DNA of 64,000 nucleotides from an uncultured Gemmiger sp. (GTDB taxonomy: Bacteria; Bacillota; Clostridia; Oscillospirales; Ruminococcaceae): the NCBI GenBank assembly GCA_934502625.1, contig CAKSUQ010000012.1, positions 1-64,000 of the forward strand, in the 5' to 3' direction. Within the stretch, counting starts at the first letter, position 1, and every line of letters begins with the position of its first letter. Position numbers and translations under genes: made by a program. The notes under the pieces are model-generated. The model was given only the letters and a program-made list of their open reading frames with translations. It searched no databases and was not told the origin of the DNA. Below are positions 58,113-64,000 of this stretch, piece by piece.

Positions 58113-59208
58113 ATGCAACATATCTTCGCCCCGGCATGGCCTGTGCGCCGCCCATCAGCTCCAATTCGGTGCAGGCGGCCAGTACGCGTCCGGCAGGAAG
58201 GTTCGCGGCGGCACACAGTGCGTCGATGCCCTGCGGCTCGGCGATCAGCGCCGCATAAACCGCCTGTGCATCAGCGCTGACCGTCTTCGGGTCAAAGCGC
58301 TGCTGCGCGGGGGCTTCGGTTTCCTCGCCAAGGCCGAGCAGCGTCAGCACGTCGGATGCCTGACACAGCGGCTCGGCGCGGTGGGTGCGCAGCAGCTCGT
58401 TCGTGCCTTGGCTCAGGGCGCTGTATATGCTGCCCGGCACGGCCAGCACCGGCCGTCCCAGCCGCTCGGCATGGCCGACGGTGTTGGACGTGCCGCTGCG
58501 GATGCGCGCCTCGGCGACGCAGAGCGCTTCGGCCTGCGCCGCAATGAGCCGATTGCGGGCTAAAAACGTGCCGGTTGCCCGCCCCGTATAGCCGGGTGGG
58601 TACTCGCTGCAGACCGCGCCGCCGCTGTTTTCGATGTCGGTGCGCAGCCGCGCGTTGGCGGCAGGGTAAGTCTTATCGATGGCCGTGCCCAGAAACGCCA
58701 CGGTCGGCGTCCCGGCCTGCACAGCGGCGCGGTGGGCTTCGCTGTCCAGCCCGTCTGCCAGACCGCTGACGAGCACAACGCCCTCCTTTGCCATCGCCAG
58801 CGACAGGTCGAACGCAGCCTGCCGCCCATAGGCGCTGGGGCGGCGGGTGCCAACCATGCCCGCGTACCGCCGCCCGTTCAGGCAGCGGCGGTCGCCGGTG
58901 ACGTAGAGTGCCAGCGGCAGGTCGGGCAGATCGCGCAGGCGGTCGGGGTAGGCGTCCTCGTCGGGTGTCAGCACATCGATGCCCGAAAGCAGGCAGTGAT
59001 CAAGCCGTTCCTCAAAGTCGAAGGGCGTCGTGTCCTGCAATTGCGCGAGGGCGTGGGCGCTCAGGCAGGCGGGCGGCGCTTCGCCGCCCGTGCGCAGGAG
59101 GTCGTACAGCTCGACCGGGTCGGGGTAGAGCTCCAGCAGCTCCTGTGCGTACTGGCACGCCGACCCGACCGCATCCGCCAGCCACAGCCACGCTAATATT
59201 TTGTCCAT
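58108..59208 (-). CDS. dprA: DNA-processing protein DprA
   Basis: 366 residues from the ATG at 59208 (GGGGAGG upstream). Rossmann-like core: GMVGTRRPSAYGRQ, SGLADGLDSEAHRAA, LGTAIDKTYPAANARL, FLARNRLIAAQAEALCVAEA. A C-terminal winged helix (about 310-366) is present. It loads RecA on incoming single-stranded DNA during transformation. An N-terminal helical domain precedes the core. Suggests competence, together with the pilin-like gene nearby. Confidence 0.95.
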   Translation of the reverse strand: MDKILAWLWLADAVGSACQYAQELLELYPDPVELYDLLRTGGEAPPACLSAHALAQLQDTTPFDFEERLDHCLLSGIDVLTPDEDAYPDRLRDLPDLPLALYVTGDRRCLNGRRYAGMVGTRRPSAYGRQAAFDLSLAMAKEGVVLVSGLADGLDSEAHRAAVQAGTPTVAFLGTAIDKTYPAANARLRTDIENSGGAVCSEYPPGYTGRATGTFLARNRLIAAQAEALCVAEARIRSGTSNTVGHAERLGRPVLAVPGSIYSALSQGTNELLRTHRAEPLCQASDVLTLLGLGEETEAPAQQRFDPKTVSADAQAVYAALIAEPQGIDALCAAANLPAGRVLAACTELELMGGAQAMPGRRYVAL

Positions 59209-59245
59209 GGTTGCCGACGCCTCCCCTACGCCTGTATCTGCGTTT

Positions 59246-60013
59246 TCACACGCCTCTGAAATGCCACAGCAGCACGCTGCCGGCGACCGCCGCATTCAGG
59301 CTCTCGACGCGGTCGGTCATCGGGATGCGCACGGCCATGTCGCAGGCCTCGACGGTGGCTTGGGTCAGCCCCTGCCCCTCGCTGCCGATGACAACGCAGA
59401 CGCCGCCGGGGAGGTCATTCCCCGCCTCGTCCAGCGGGCGCGAGCGGTAGAGCGCCGCTGCCAGCGTCGTGACGCCCCGCGCGCGCAGGGCTTGCAGCGT
59501 GGCAGGCAGGTCGTCGCTGTGTACGGTCGGCAGCCGCCCGGCCGCGCCCATCGAGGAGCGCAGCGTCTTGGGCGAAAGCGGCGCGGCGCAGCCCTTGCCC
59601 AGCACAACAGCGTCAAAGCCGAAGGCCGCCGCGCTGCGCAGCAGGGTGCCCACGTTGCCGGGGTCCTGCACGCCCTCCAGCATCAGGATGCGGCGGGCAG
59701 TGTCCAGCGTGTCGGCGGGCGGCACGGGCGTCTCGAACAGCGCGAAAACGCCCTGATCCGACTTGGTGCCGCTGAGCTTTTCGGCCACATGGGGCGCAAT
59801 GCCGACGGGGTCAAAGCGGCTCAGTTCGGGCGTTTTTTCCAGCGCCGCCGCCGTGGCGTACACCGCGCGCGGCTTGCAGCTTTTGGCAAGCTCCAGACAG
59901 AGCTTCGGCCCCTCGGCAAAGAAAAGCCCGTCGGCGGCGCGCTGCTTTTCTGAGTCGCGCACCGCACAGGCGTATTTGATCTTGGCGTTATCGCGGCTGG
60001 TTATCGTTTCCAT
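59246..60013 (-). CDS. TrmH/SpoU-family RNA 2'-O-methyltransferase
   Basis: 255 residues from the ATG at 60013 (AAAGGGG upstream). An N-terminal substrate-binding domain precedes the SPOUT domain: VQDPGNVGTLLRSAAAFG (motif 1), VIGSEGQGL (motif 2), IPMTDRVESLNAAVA (motif 3). It methylates rRNA or tRNA ribose; the exact site is not deducible. It precedes dprA in the same direction. Confidence 0.93.
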   Translation of the reverse strand: METITSRDNAKIKYACAVRDSEKQRAADGLFFAEGPKLCLELAKSCKPRAVYATAAALEKTPELSRFDPVGIAPHVAEKLSGTKSDQGVFALFETPVPPADTLDTARRILMLEGVQDPGNVGTLLRSAAAFGFDAVVLGKGCAAPLSPKTLRSSMGAAGRLPTVHSDDLPATLQALRARGVTTLAAALYRSRPLDEAGNDLPGGVCVVIGSEGQGLTQATVEACDMAVRIPMTDRVESLNAAVAGSVLLWHFRGV

Positions 60014-60075
60014 TGTAGCGCCCCTTTTGTATAAAATCAATGGGATTGTGTGAATATTGATTTTCCCCTTTAAAC

Positions 60076-60114
60076 ACAAAAGGACTCGCGCGTGTGCGCG
60101 AGTCTTTTTAGCAA
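60076..60114 (-). terminator. Terminator of infC-rpmI-rplT
   Basis: GACTCGCGC-acac-GCGCGAGTC followed by CTTTTGTG on the minus strand, just past rplT. Confidence 0.9.
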
Positions 60115-60118
60115 GCTA

Positions 60119-60472
60119 TTACAGAGCCTTCTTGGCGGTCTCGACCAGCGCGTTGAAGCTGGCGGGATCATGGATGGCCATCTCAGACAGCATCTTGCGG
60201 TTCAGCTCGACGCCGGCCTTCTTCAGGCCGTTCATGAAGGTGGAGTAGTTCATACCCTGAGCACGAACAGCGTTGTTGATGCGGGTGATCCACAGGTTGC
60301 GGAACTGGCGCTTCTTCTGCTTACGGCCGACGAAAGCGTAGTTGCCGCTCTTCATAACGGCCTGCTTGGCCATGCGGAAGTGCTTGGACTTAGCACCGTA
60401 GTAACCCTTTGCGAGCTTGAGAGTCTTAGCACGACGCTTGTGCGTCATGGTAGCGCCTTTAATACGAGCCAT
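60119..60472 (-). CDS. rplT: 50S ribosomal protein L20 (bL20)
   Basis: 117 residues, full length: [43 protein letters not shown] segment (in part: [14 protein letters not shown]). It binds 23S rRNA early in 50S assembly and in Firmicutes represses its own operon through the infC leader. Last gene of the operon. Confidence 0.98.
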   Translation of the reverse strand: MARIKGATMTHKRRAKTLKLAKGYYGAKSKHFRMAKQAVMKSGNYAFVGRKQKKRQFRNLWITRINNAVRAQGMNYSTFMNGLKKAGVELNRKMLSEMAIHDPASFNALVETAKKAL

Positions 60473-60532
60473 GTTTTATATCTCCTTTTGTCTATAACAG
60501 GTAGTAACTGACCTTTAAATGTCCCGGGCAGA

Positions 60533-60739
60533 TCAGCCGCCGTAGGGCATCATTTTCTTGACGGCAGCCTCGTTGGTCTTGTCAACGTACTTGGGCATAC
60601 GCAGGCCGCGGGTGAGCTTGGTGGTCTTCTTGGTCAGAATGTGACGGCGCTTGGACGCATTGCGCTTGATCTTGCCGGAAGCAGTCATCTTGAAGCGCTT
60701 CTTGGCGCCGGAAAGGGTCTTGAGCTTCATTTTAGCCAT
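60533..60739 (-). CDS. rpmI: 50S ribosomal protein L35 (bL35)
   Basis: 68 residues, basic, with KTLSGAKKRFKMTASGKIKR and RHILTKKTTKLTRGLR. GGAGGAAACAAC precedes the ATG. Between infC and rplT, the standard order. Confidence 0.98.
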   Translation of the reverse strand: MAKMKLKTLSGAKKRFKMTASGKIKRNASKRRHILTKKTTKLTRGLRMPKYVDKTNEAAVKKMMPYGG

Positions 60740-60768
60740 TGTTGTTTCCTCCTAGAGAGTTTACTTTC

Positions 60769-61299
60769 TTACTTGTTGGGAACGGGGGACATGAACATCA
60801 TCATGCTGCGGCCCTCAAGCTTGGGCTGCTTGTCGATGACGGCCTTGCCCTCCAACGCCTCGGCAAAACGCTTATGGACATCCAGACCCAGGCTGGTATG
60901 TGCCATCTCACGGCCGCGGAACCGGATGCTCACCTTGAGCTTGTGACCCTGCTGCAGGAATTTGGCAGCCTGGTTCACCTTGGTGTTGAAGTCGTTGGTG
61001 TCGATGTTCAGGGAAAGGCGGATCTCCTTGAGTTCAACCACTTTCTGGTTCTTCTTGGCTTCCTTTTCCTTTTTCTGCATCTCGAACCGGTATTTACCGT
61101 AATCAAGAATTTTGCACACCGGCGGCTTGGCCTGCGGTGCGACCTTAACGAGGTCAAGATCCTTGTCGATAGCCATCTTCAGTGCGTCGCGCGGGCTCAT
61201 AATGCCCATCTGCGCGCCATCCGCCCCGATCAGGCGGATTTCCTTGTCGCGGATCTGCTCATTGATTTCCAGTTCGTTGGATTTGCTGTTGCTGGCGAT
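60769..61299 (-). CDS. infC: Translation initiation factor IF-3 with non-canonical ATC start
   Basis: 176 residues. The conserved protein begins around ELEINEQIRDKEIRLI; no ATG, GTG or TTG lies at a proper distance from the strong GGGAGG. Nine bases after it is ATC, so an AUC start is proposed, in line with the non-AUG starts by which infC autoregulates. The N-domain (about 10-80; APQAKPPVCKILDYGKYRFE) and C-domain (about 90-176; IRFRGREMAHTSLG) are complete. It prevents premature subunit joining and proofreads start codons. Confidence 0.93.
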   Translation of the reverse strand: MASNSKSNELEINEQIRDKEIRLIGADGAQMGIMSPRDALKMAIDKDLDLVKVAPQAKPPVCKILDYGKYRFEMQKKEKEAKKNQKVVELKEIRLSLNIDTNDFNTKVNQAAKFLQQGHKLKVSIRFRGREMAHTSLGLDVHKRFAEALEGKAVIDKQPKLEGRSMMMFMSPVPNK

Positions 61300-61467
61300 T
61301 GTAACACACCTCCCACAAGTGTATGATAATGACAAAAGCGGCTGCCATTGAAAGCAGCCGCCGAACATACGAAGTTGCGCACTTAATGCGTACATGGTAT
61401 GACCCGGAGTTTTAACAAACCCACAAGGTGAGCCGACGGCCTACTGCCGGTTGCTGCTTTTTTTACA
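61300..61467 (-). promoter_or_regulatory. infC-rpmI-rplT leader, probable L20-responsive attenuator
   Basis: The ~167-nt leader holds GCAGCAACCGGCAGTAGGCC near its start and a terminator-like hairpin GCGGCTGC..GCAGCCGC followed by TTTTGTC just before the infC ribosome binding site. The position and the hairpin-plus-T run fit an L20-type transcription attenuator as in Bacillus. The match to the Rfam L20 leader was not tested. Confidence 0.6.
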
Positions 61468-61473
61468 AGGGAT

Positions 61474-61502
61474 AGTTTAGCATAAATGCAAGGGGATGTC
61501 AA
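61474..61502 (-). promoter_or_regulatory. Promoter of the infC operon
   Basis: Minus strand TTGACA, 17 bases, TAAACT. Confidence 0.85.
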
Positions 61503-61528
61503 TAGGAAGCGGGAAAGTTTTTTCGCCA

Positions 61529-61682
61529 CGCGGCTTCCCCCGTGGGGGAAGCTGTCAGCGGCTCCGACCGCTGACTGATGAGGGGCGGCGGTTTCTCTAT
61601 TGCCCGCAAAAGGGTTGCTGCGGAAACTCAGCCCCTCATCCGGCGCTTCGCGCCACCTTCCCCCTTTGTGGGAAGACATTCC
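61529..61682. repeat. Family 1 repeat element, copy G
   Basis: GGCTTCCCCCGTGGGGGAAGC and CCTTCCCCCTTTGTGGGAAG ends with TGATGAGGGGC/GCCCCTCATCC arms. It overlaps the 3' end of the tandem-HTH gene, whose last ~15 codons lie inside it. Confidence 0.92.
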
Positions 61683-62587
61683 AAATCAAACACCGCCCGC
61701 GCGGCCATGCGCCAGCTGTAACCGGCGCGGCGCAAAAGTTCCGGCAATGCCTCCGGAACGCCCGGCTGCGCCGCGACCCACGCTTTTGCGTCGGCCTCGG
61801 TGTGCAGGGCAAGGCGCGCCCACGCGTCATCCCCCGCGGGTTCGGCGGGGCCGCGGCGGTCGTTCATGCCGAGCCAGCCGTCCTTTAAGTACCGCTGCAC
61901 CCAGCGGTAGACCTGATGATACCCCACGGCATATTTCTGCGCCGCTGCGCCGTAATTTTTGTTTTGCTCCAGACAGTCCAGCACGATGACGAGCCGCCGC
62001 AGCGGCGGCACGGCGCGCTCTCGCCCTTTGGCGCGGCAGGTACCCTCGCTGCTGTGGCGGGCGTCGTGCAGGGCGGCTGCCCCGCCTGCGCGGTAGCGGC
62101 TGACCCAGTGGACAAGCGCCTTGTAGTCGACATCGTATTTCAACGCCGCCGTACCGTAGTCACAGCCGTTGGCAAGGCATTCCAGCACGATCTTCTCACG
62201 GTCGGCGGCGGTCGTGTAGGCCGTGCCCCTGTGCCGCGACGCGCCGTGGTAGCCGCGCAGTTCCCCGCCCTGCCGGGCTTTTGCGACCATCTTTTCGAGG
62301 TTTTGGGTGCTGCGGATGCCGTATTTCTGGCAGACCTGCGCCAGCGACCCGCCCGCGAGGACATCGGCCACGGCGGCCTGCTTTTGCGCGGCAGTGAGGT
62401 GGTGTTTTTGGGCGCGCGGCATCAGCCCGGCCGCGCCCTCGGACGCGTACAGGCGCAGCCATTGGCGCACCGTCGTGGTGCTGACGCCGACGCCTTTTGC
62501 CGCCGCCTGACGGCTGATTTCGCCGGAGTTTATTTTTTCCACAAGCGCGAGCTTTTGTTGTGGAGAGAGCTTTGGTGTTTGGGGCAT
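61628..62587 (-). CDS. Tandem helix-turn-helix protein, possible transposase remnant
   Basis: 319 residues. At least three HTH units of the IS3/IS630 OrfA type occur in tandem: KLALVEKINSGEISRQAAA, then KIVLECLANGCDYGTAAL, then RLVIVLDCLEQNKNYGAAA, each followed by a VxxWVxRY-type helix. No DDE catalytic domain follows. The start at 62587 lacks a good ribosome binding site. The C-terminus (LPTKGEGGAKRRMRG) is encoded by the family 1 repeat, which replaced the original end. Either a domesticated DNA-binding protein or a transposase fragment. Confidence 0.65.
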   Translation of the reverse strand: MPQTPKLSPQQKLALVEKINSGEISRQAAAKGVGVSTTTVRQWLRLYASEGAAGLMPRAQKHHLTAAQKQAAVADVLAGGSLAQVCQKYGIRSTQNLEKMVAKARQGGELRGYHGASRHRGTAYTTAADREKIVLECLANGCDYGTAALKYDVDYKALVHWVSRYRAGGAAALHDARHSSEGTCRAKGRERAVPPLRRLVIVLDCLEQNKNYGAAAQKYAVGYHQVYRWVQRYLKDGWLGMNDRRGPAEPAGDDAWARLALHTEADAKAWVAAQPGVPEALPELLRRAGYSWRMAARAVFDLECLPTKGEGGAKRRMRG

Positions 62588-62605
62588 GGCAGTAAACTGA
62601 AATTG

Positions 62606-62832
62606 TGGGTTGTAGGGGAGGGATTTATCCCTCCCGGTGGTAGTATGGCGGGCAGTGCGTGGGATTGTCGTTGCACGGTTTTTATGTTGGCAATAACGGG
62701 AGCGGCCACGGGACGCATATATGCGTCCCCTACAGCCTAGCGGGAGGTTCGTAGGGGCGGCATATATGCCGCCCGCACAACGTTGGCGGCAACGGAAATA
62801 TGCACGGGAGGAATGAATCCCTCCCCCTGCGG
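62606..62832. repeat. Family 2 palindromic repeats (four units)
   Basis: GTAGGGGAGGGATTTATCCC, ACGCATATATGCGT, GGGGCGGCATATATGCCGCC and GGGAGGAATGAATCCCTCCC lie in series, filling most of the 316-bp gap between the HTH and pilin genes. This is the densest array in the window. Confidence 0.85.
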
Positions 62833-62857
62833 ACAAAATTAAATAAGGTAGGCCGGA

Positions 62858-62890
62858 ATAAAAAATCCCACCGCCGGGAGGTGGTGAGAT
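62858..62890 (-). terminator. Terminator of the pilin-like gene
   Basis: Minus strand CTCACCACCTCCCGGCGGTGG followed by GATTTTTTATT. Confidence 0.85.
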
Positions 62891-62902
62891 TACAAAATTC
62901 AA

Positions 62903-63397
62903 TTAGCTCAAATTGCCATACACAACGCCTGCGCCTGTAATAGAGGTTAAAGCAGTCGAATCGACCACATACTCAAAGGTCTTTGTCGTATCATTCCACT
63001 TGTAAGTGCAGCTGTTCGTGCCGTCACTGAACTCAACCTTAACAACCGTTGCCGCCGCAATACGCTCCGTATCATTGGCAGCCTTCAAAACCGTCACCTT
63101 TGCCGACCATTTGCTACCCGCCTCGGCAAGTTTCATAATATCAGCAATCGTAGGTGCAGTAATGGTCGTGCCGTCCGTATCAGTCGTAATCTTGCCCTGA
63201 CCATATGCCTCAGAAATGCAAGTCTGTGCCGCAACAACAACCTGACGGCATTCAGCAGTAACCTTACCCTTGTTCGCCTTATCAATATACCCCGTCAGTG
63301 CCGGAACCAGCAGGGCGGCCAGAATCGCCAGAATGACGAGGACGACGATCAGCTCGACGAGGGTGAAGCCCTTTTTGTCTTTCAGTTTCTTGAACAT
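62903..63397 (-). CDS. Type IV pilin-like protein with prepilin N-terminus
   Basis: 164 residues from the ATG at 63397, which GGAGG precedes by 8 bases. The short basic leader KKLKDKKG is cut before Phe in GFTLVELIVVLVILAIL, the class III signal peptide with Glu5; the rest of the N-terminal helix anchors in the membrane. The C-terminal globular part is Thr/Ala-rich with two Cys (near 43/52 and 132 region), so a disulphide is possible. No assembly ATPase, PilC or prepilin peptidase gene is nearby. It could be a competence-type pseudopilin. The promoter has an operator in its spacer. Confidence 0.85.
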   Translation of the reverse strand: MFKKLKDKKGFTLVELIVVLVILAILAALLVPALTGYIDKANKGKVTAECRQVVVAAQTCISEAYGQGKITTDTDGTTITAPTIADIMKLAEAGSKWSAKVTVLKAANDTERIAAATVVKVEFSDGTNSCTYKWNDTTKTFEYVVDSTALTSITGAGVVYGNLS

Positions 63398-63462
63398 TTT
63401 GTTTTCCTCCAACTTTTTCTCTGTACCGACGATTTCACCGGTCGTCGGCATCTCGCACTGTA

Positions 63463-63491
63463 ATTTTATAACACGTTTCGTGTTTTGTCAA
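63463..63491 (-). promoter_or_regulatory. Promoter of the pilin-like gene
   Basis: Minus strand TTGACA, 17 bases, TAAAAT. A perfect 15-bp palindrome fills the spacer. Confidence 0.8.
63470..63484. promoter_or_regulatory. Operator copy 1 (AACACG-TTT-CGTGTT)
   Basis: Perfect inverted repeat located between the -35 and -10 boxes of the pilin promoter. Binding there would block transcription. Confidence 0.7.
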
Positions 63492-63509
63492 CTCTTTTTA
63501 GGCTTATAC

Positions 63510-63524
63510 AACCCGTTTCGTGTT
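63510..63524. promoter_or_regulatory. Operator copy 2 (AACCCG-TTT-CGTGTT)
   Basis: Same sequence as copy 1 with one mismatch, 40 bp away on centre and closer to the divergent XRE gene; likely the autoregulatory site. Confidence 0.65.
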
Positions 63525-63573
63525 ATTTTGGTATGCTCTTATGCAGAATTTGCACATTGCCGGGGGTATGCGT

Positions 63574-63894
63574 ATGGAATTTCACGAGCGTTTGCGCTAT
63601 CTGATCGACTGCGAGGAGATCAAGATCAAGGACCTTGCGCCCCGGCTGCACCTTGCGCCGTCGACGCTGGGCAACTACGTGCAGGGCACGCGCGAGCCGG
63701 ACTACGACACGCTGCGCCGCATTGCGGACTATTTCGGCGTCAGCATCGACTATCTGCTGGGGCACACGCCCCCGGCCAGCGACGACGAGCGCCGGCTGCT
63801 GGCCTATTTCCGCAGCTTCACCCCCGGCCAGCGACGCTTTCTGCTGGAGCAGGCCGAGATCACCGCGCGGTACAAAATTAAATCCGAAGATTGA
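63574..63894 (+). CDS. XRE-family transcriptional regulator
   Basis: 106 residues. The ATG at 63574 is preferred over 63568 because GGGGG lies only one base before the latter. HTH domain (about 3-65): EEIKIKDLAPRLHLAPSTLGNYVQGTREPDYDTLRRIADYFGVSIDYLLG, quoted only by its ends here as EEIKIKDLAP and DYFGVSIDYLLG. A short C-terminal helical part follows, with SFTPGQRRFLLEQAE. Divergent from the pilin-like gene with two shared palindromes between them, so it probably represses both. Confidence 0.88.
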   Translation: MEFHERLRYLIDCEEIKIKDLAPRLHLAPSTLGNYVQGTREPDYDTLRRIADYFGVSIDYLLGHTPPASDDERRLLAYFRSFTPGQRRFLLEQAEITARYKIKSED

Positions 63895-63897
63895 CGA

Positions 63898-63925
63898 CCC
63901 GCCGGGAAGGCGGGCCATTTTTTTA
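63898..63925 (+). terminator. Terminator of the XRE gene
   Basis: CCCGCC-gggaa-GGCGGGCCATTTTTTT. Confidence 0.9.
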
Positions 63926-64000
63926 TAAAAATAATCTAGCCAACTGCCGCATAATATGTTATGATAATAAGCTGAAGACTTGTAGTGTGCCCTCTGGGCT

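Noticed and set aside
61628..62902. 424-codon version of the tandem-HTH protein
   Set aside because: Its first ~105 codons translate family 2 repeats and the pilin terminator. The HTH homology starts at 62587.

Overview
The window reads as chromosome of a GC-rich, Gram-positive Clostridia, most like the Oscillospirales/Ruminococcaceae gut lineages (Faecalibacterium, Gemmiger, Subdoligranulum). The evidence is the Firmicutes-type gene sets: yhbY-nadD-yqeK-LCP-rsfS-leuS, rdgB-ftsY-smc-rnc-plsX-trmFO-topA-dprA, and infC-rpmI-rplT. ECF vitamin uptake, strong AGGAGG ribosome binding sites and many palindromic intergenic repeats fit the same picture. The taxonomic call is inference. There is one tRNA (Arg, anticodon TCT), no rRNA, no CRISPR array and no complete insertion sequence.

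Layout. 0-8.2 kb: tRNA-Arg, then a probable cell-wall cluster. A D-aspartate-ligase-like ATP-grasp enzyme and an AsnB amidotransferase run on the minus strand next to a membrane-anchored XRE regulator. A second AsnB and a divergent MurE paralogue run on the plus strand. 8.3-14.3 kb: glgB, mgtE with a long structured leader, a small acyltransferase cassette inserted at the 3' end of a proteasome-fold gene, and a 29-codon ORF facing an antisense promoter, arranged like a type I toxin-antitoxin locus. 14.2-19.5 kb: aconitase-family hydratase, isocitrate dehydrogenase and divergent citrate synthase, giving the citrate to 2-oxoglutarate branch. 19.7-30.3 kb: VTT membrane protein, azlCD, a dnaK paralogue, hisB, glyA, a MocR regulator divergent from an ECF S component, an anchored SGNH hydrolase and a DUF5662 protein.

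30.3-37.4 kb: beta-CASP nuclease, a GH25 muramidase fused to a degenerate 5'-nucleotidase-like module, and two envelope glycosyltransfer genes. 37.5-40.4 kb: an AT-rich island with a Dam-like methylase and an AlwI-family endonuclease. 40.5-61.5 kb: housekeeping operons, all on the minus strand. 61.6-64 kb: a tandem-HTH protein, a lone type IV pilin-like protein and a divergent XRE regulator with two operator copies.

Three repeat families punctuate the intergenic regions. Family 1 is about 150 bp with GGCTTCCCC-type ends (seven copies). Family 2 is short palindromes beginning TGTAGGGG. Family 3 has inverted arms made of tandem 7-bp units (four copies). Family 1 copies sit at gene 3' ends and supply the last codons of at least two genes. 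The strongest leads for new biology are the type I TA-like locus at 13.9-14.2 kb, the Asl/AsnB/AsnB/MurE cluster, the GH25-pseudo-nucleotidase fusion, the heptad-armed elements and the acyltransferase insertion.
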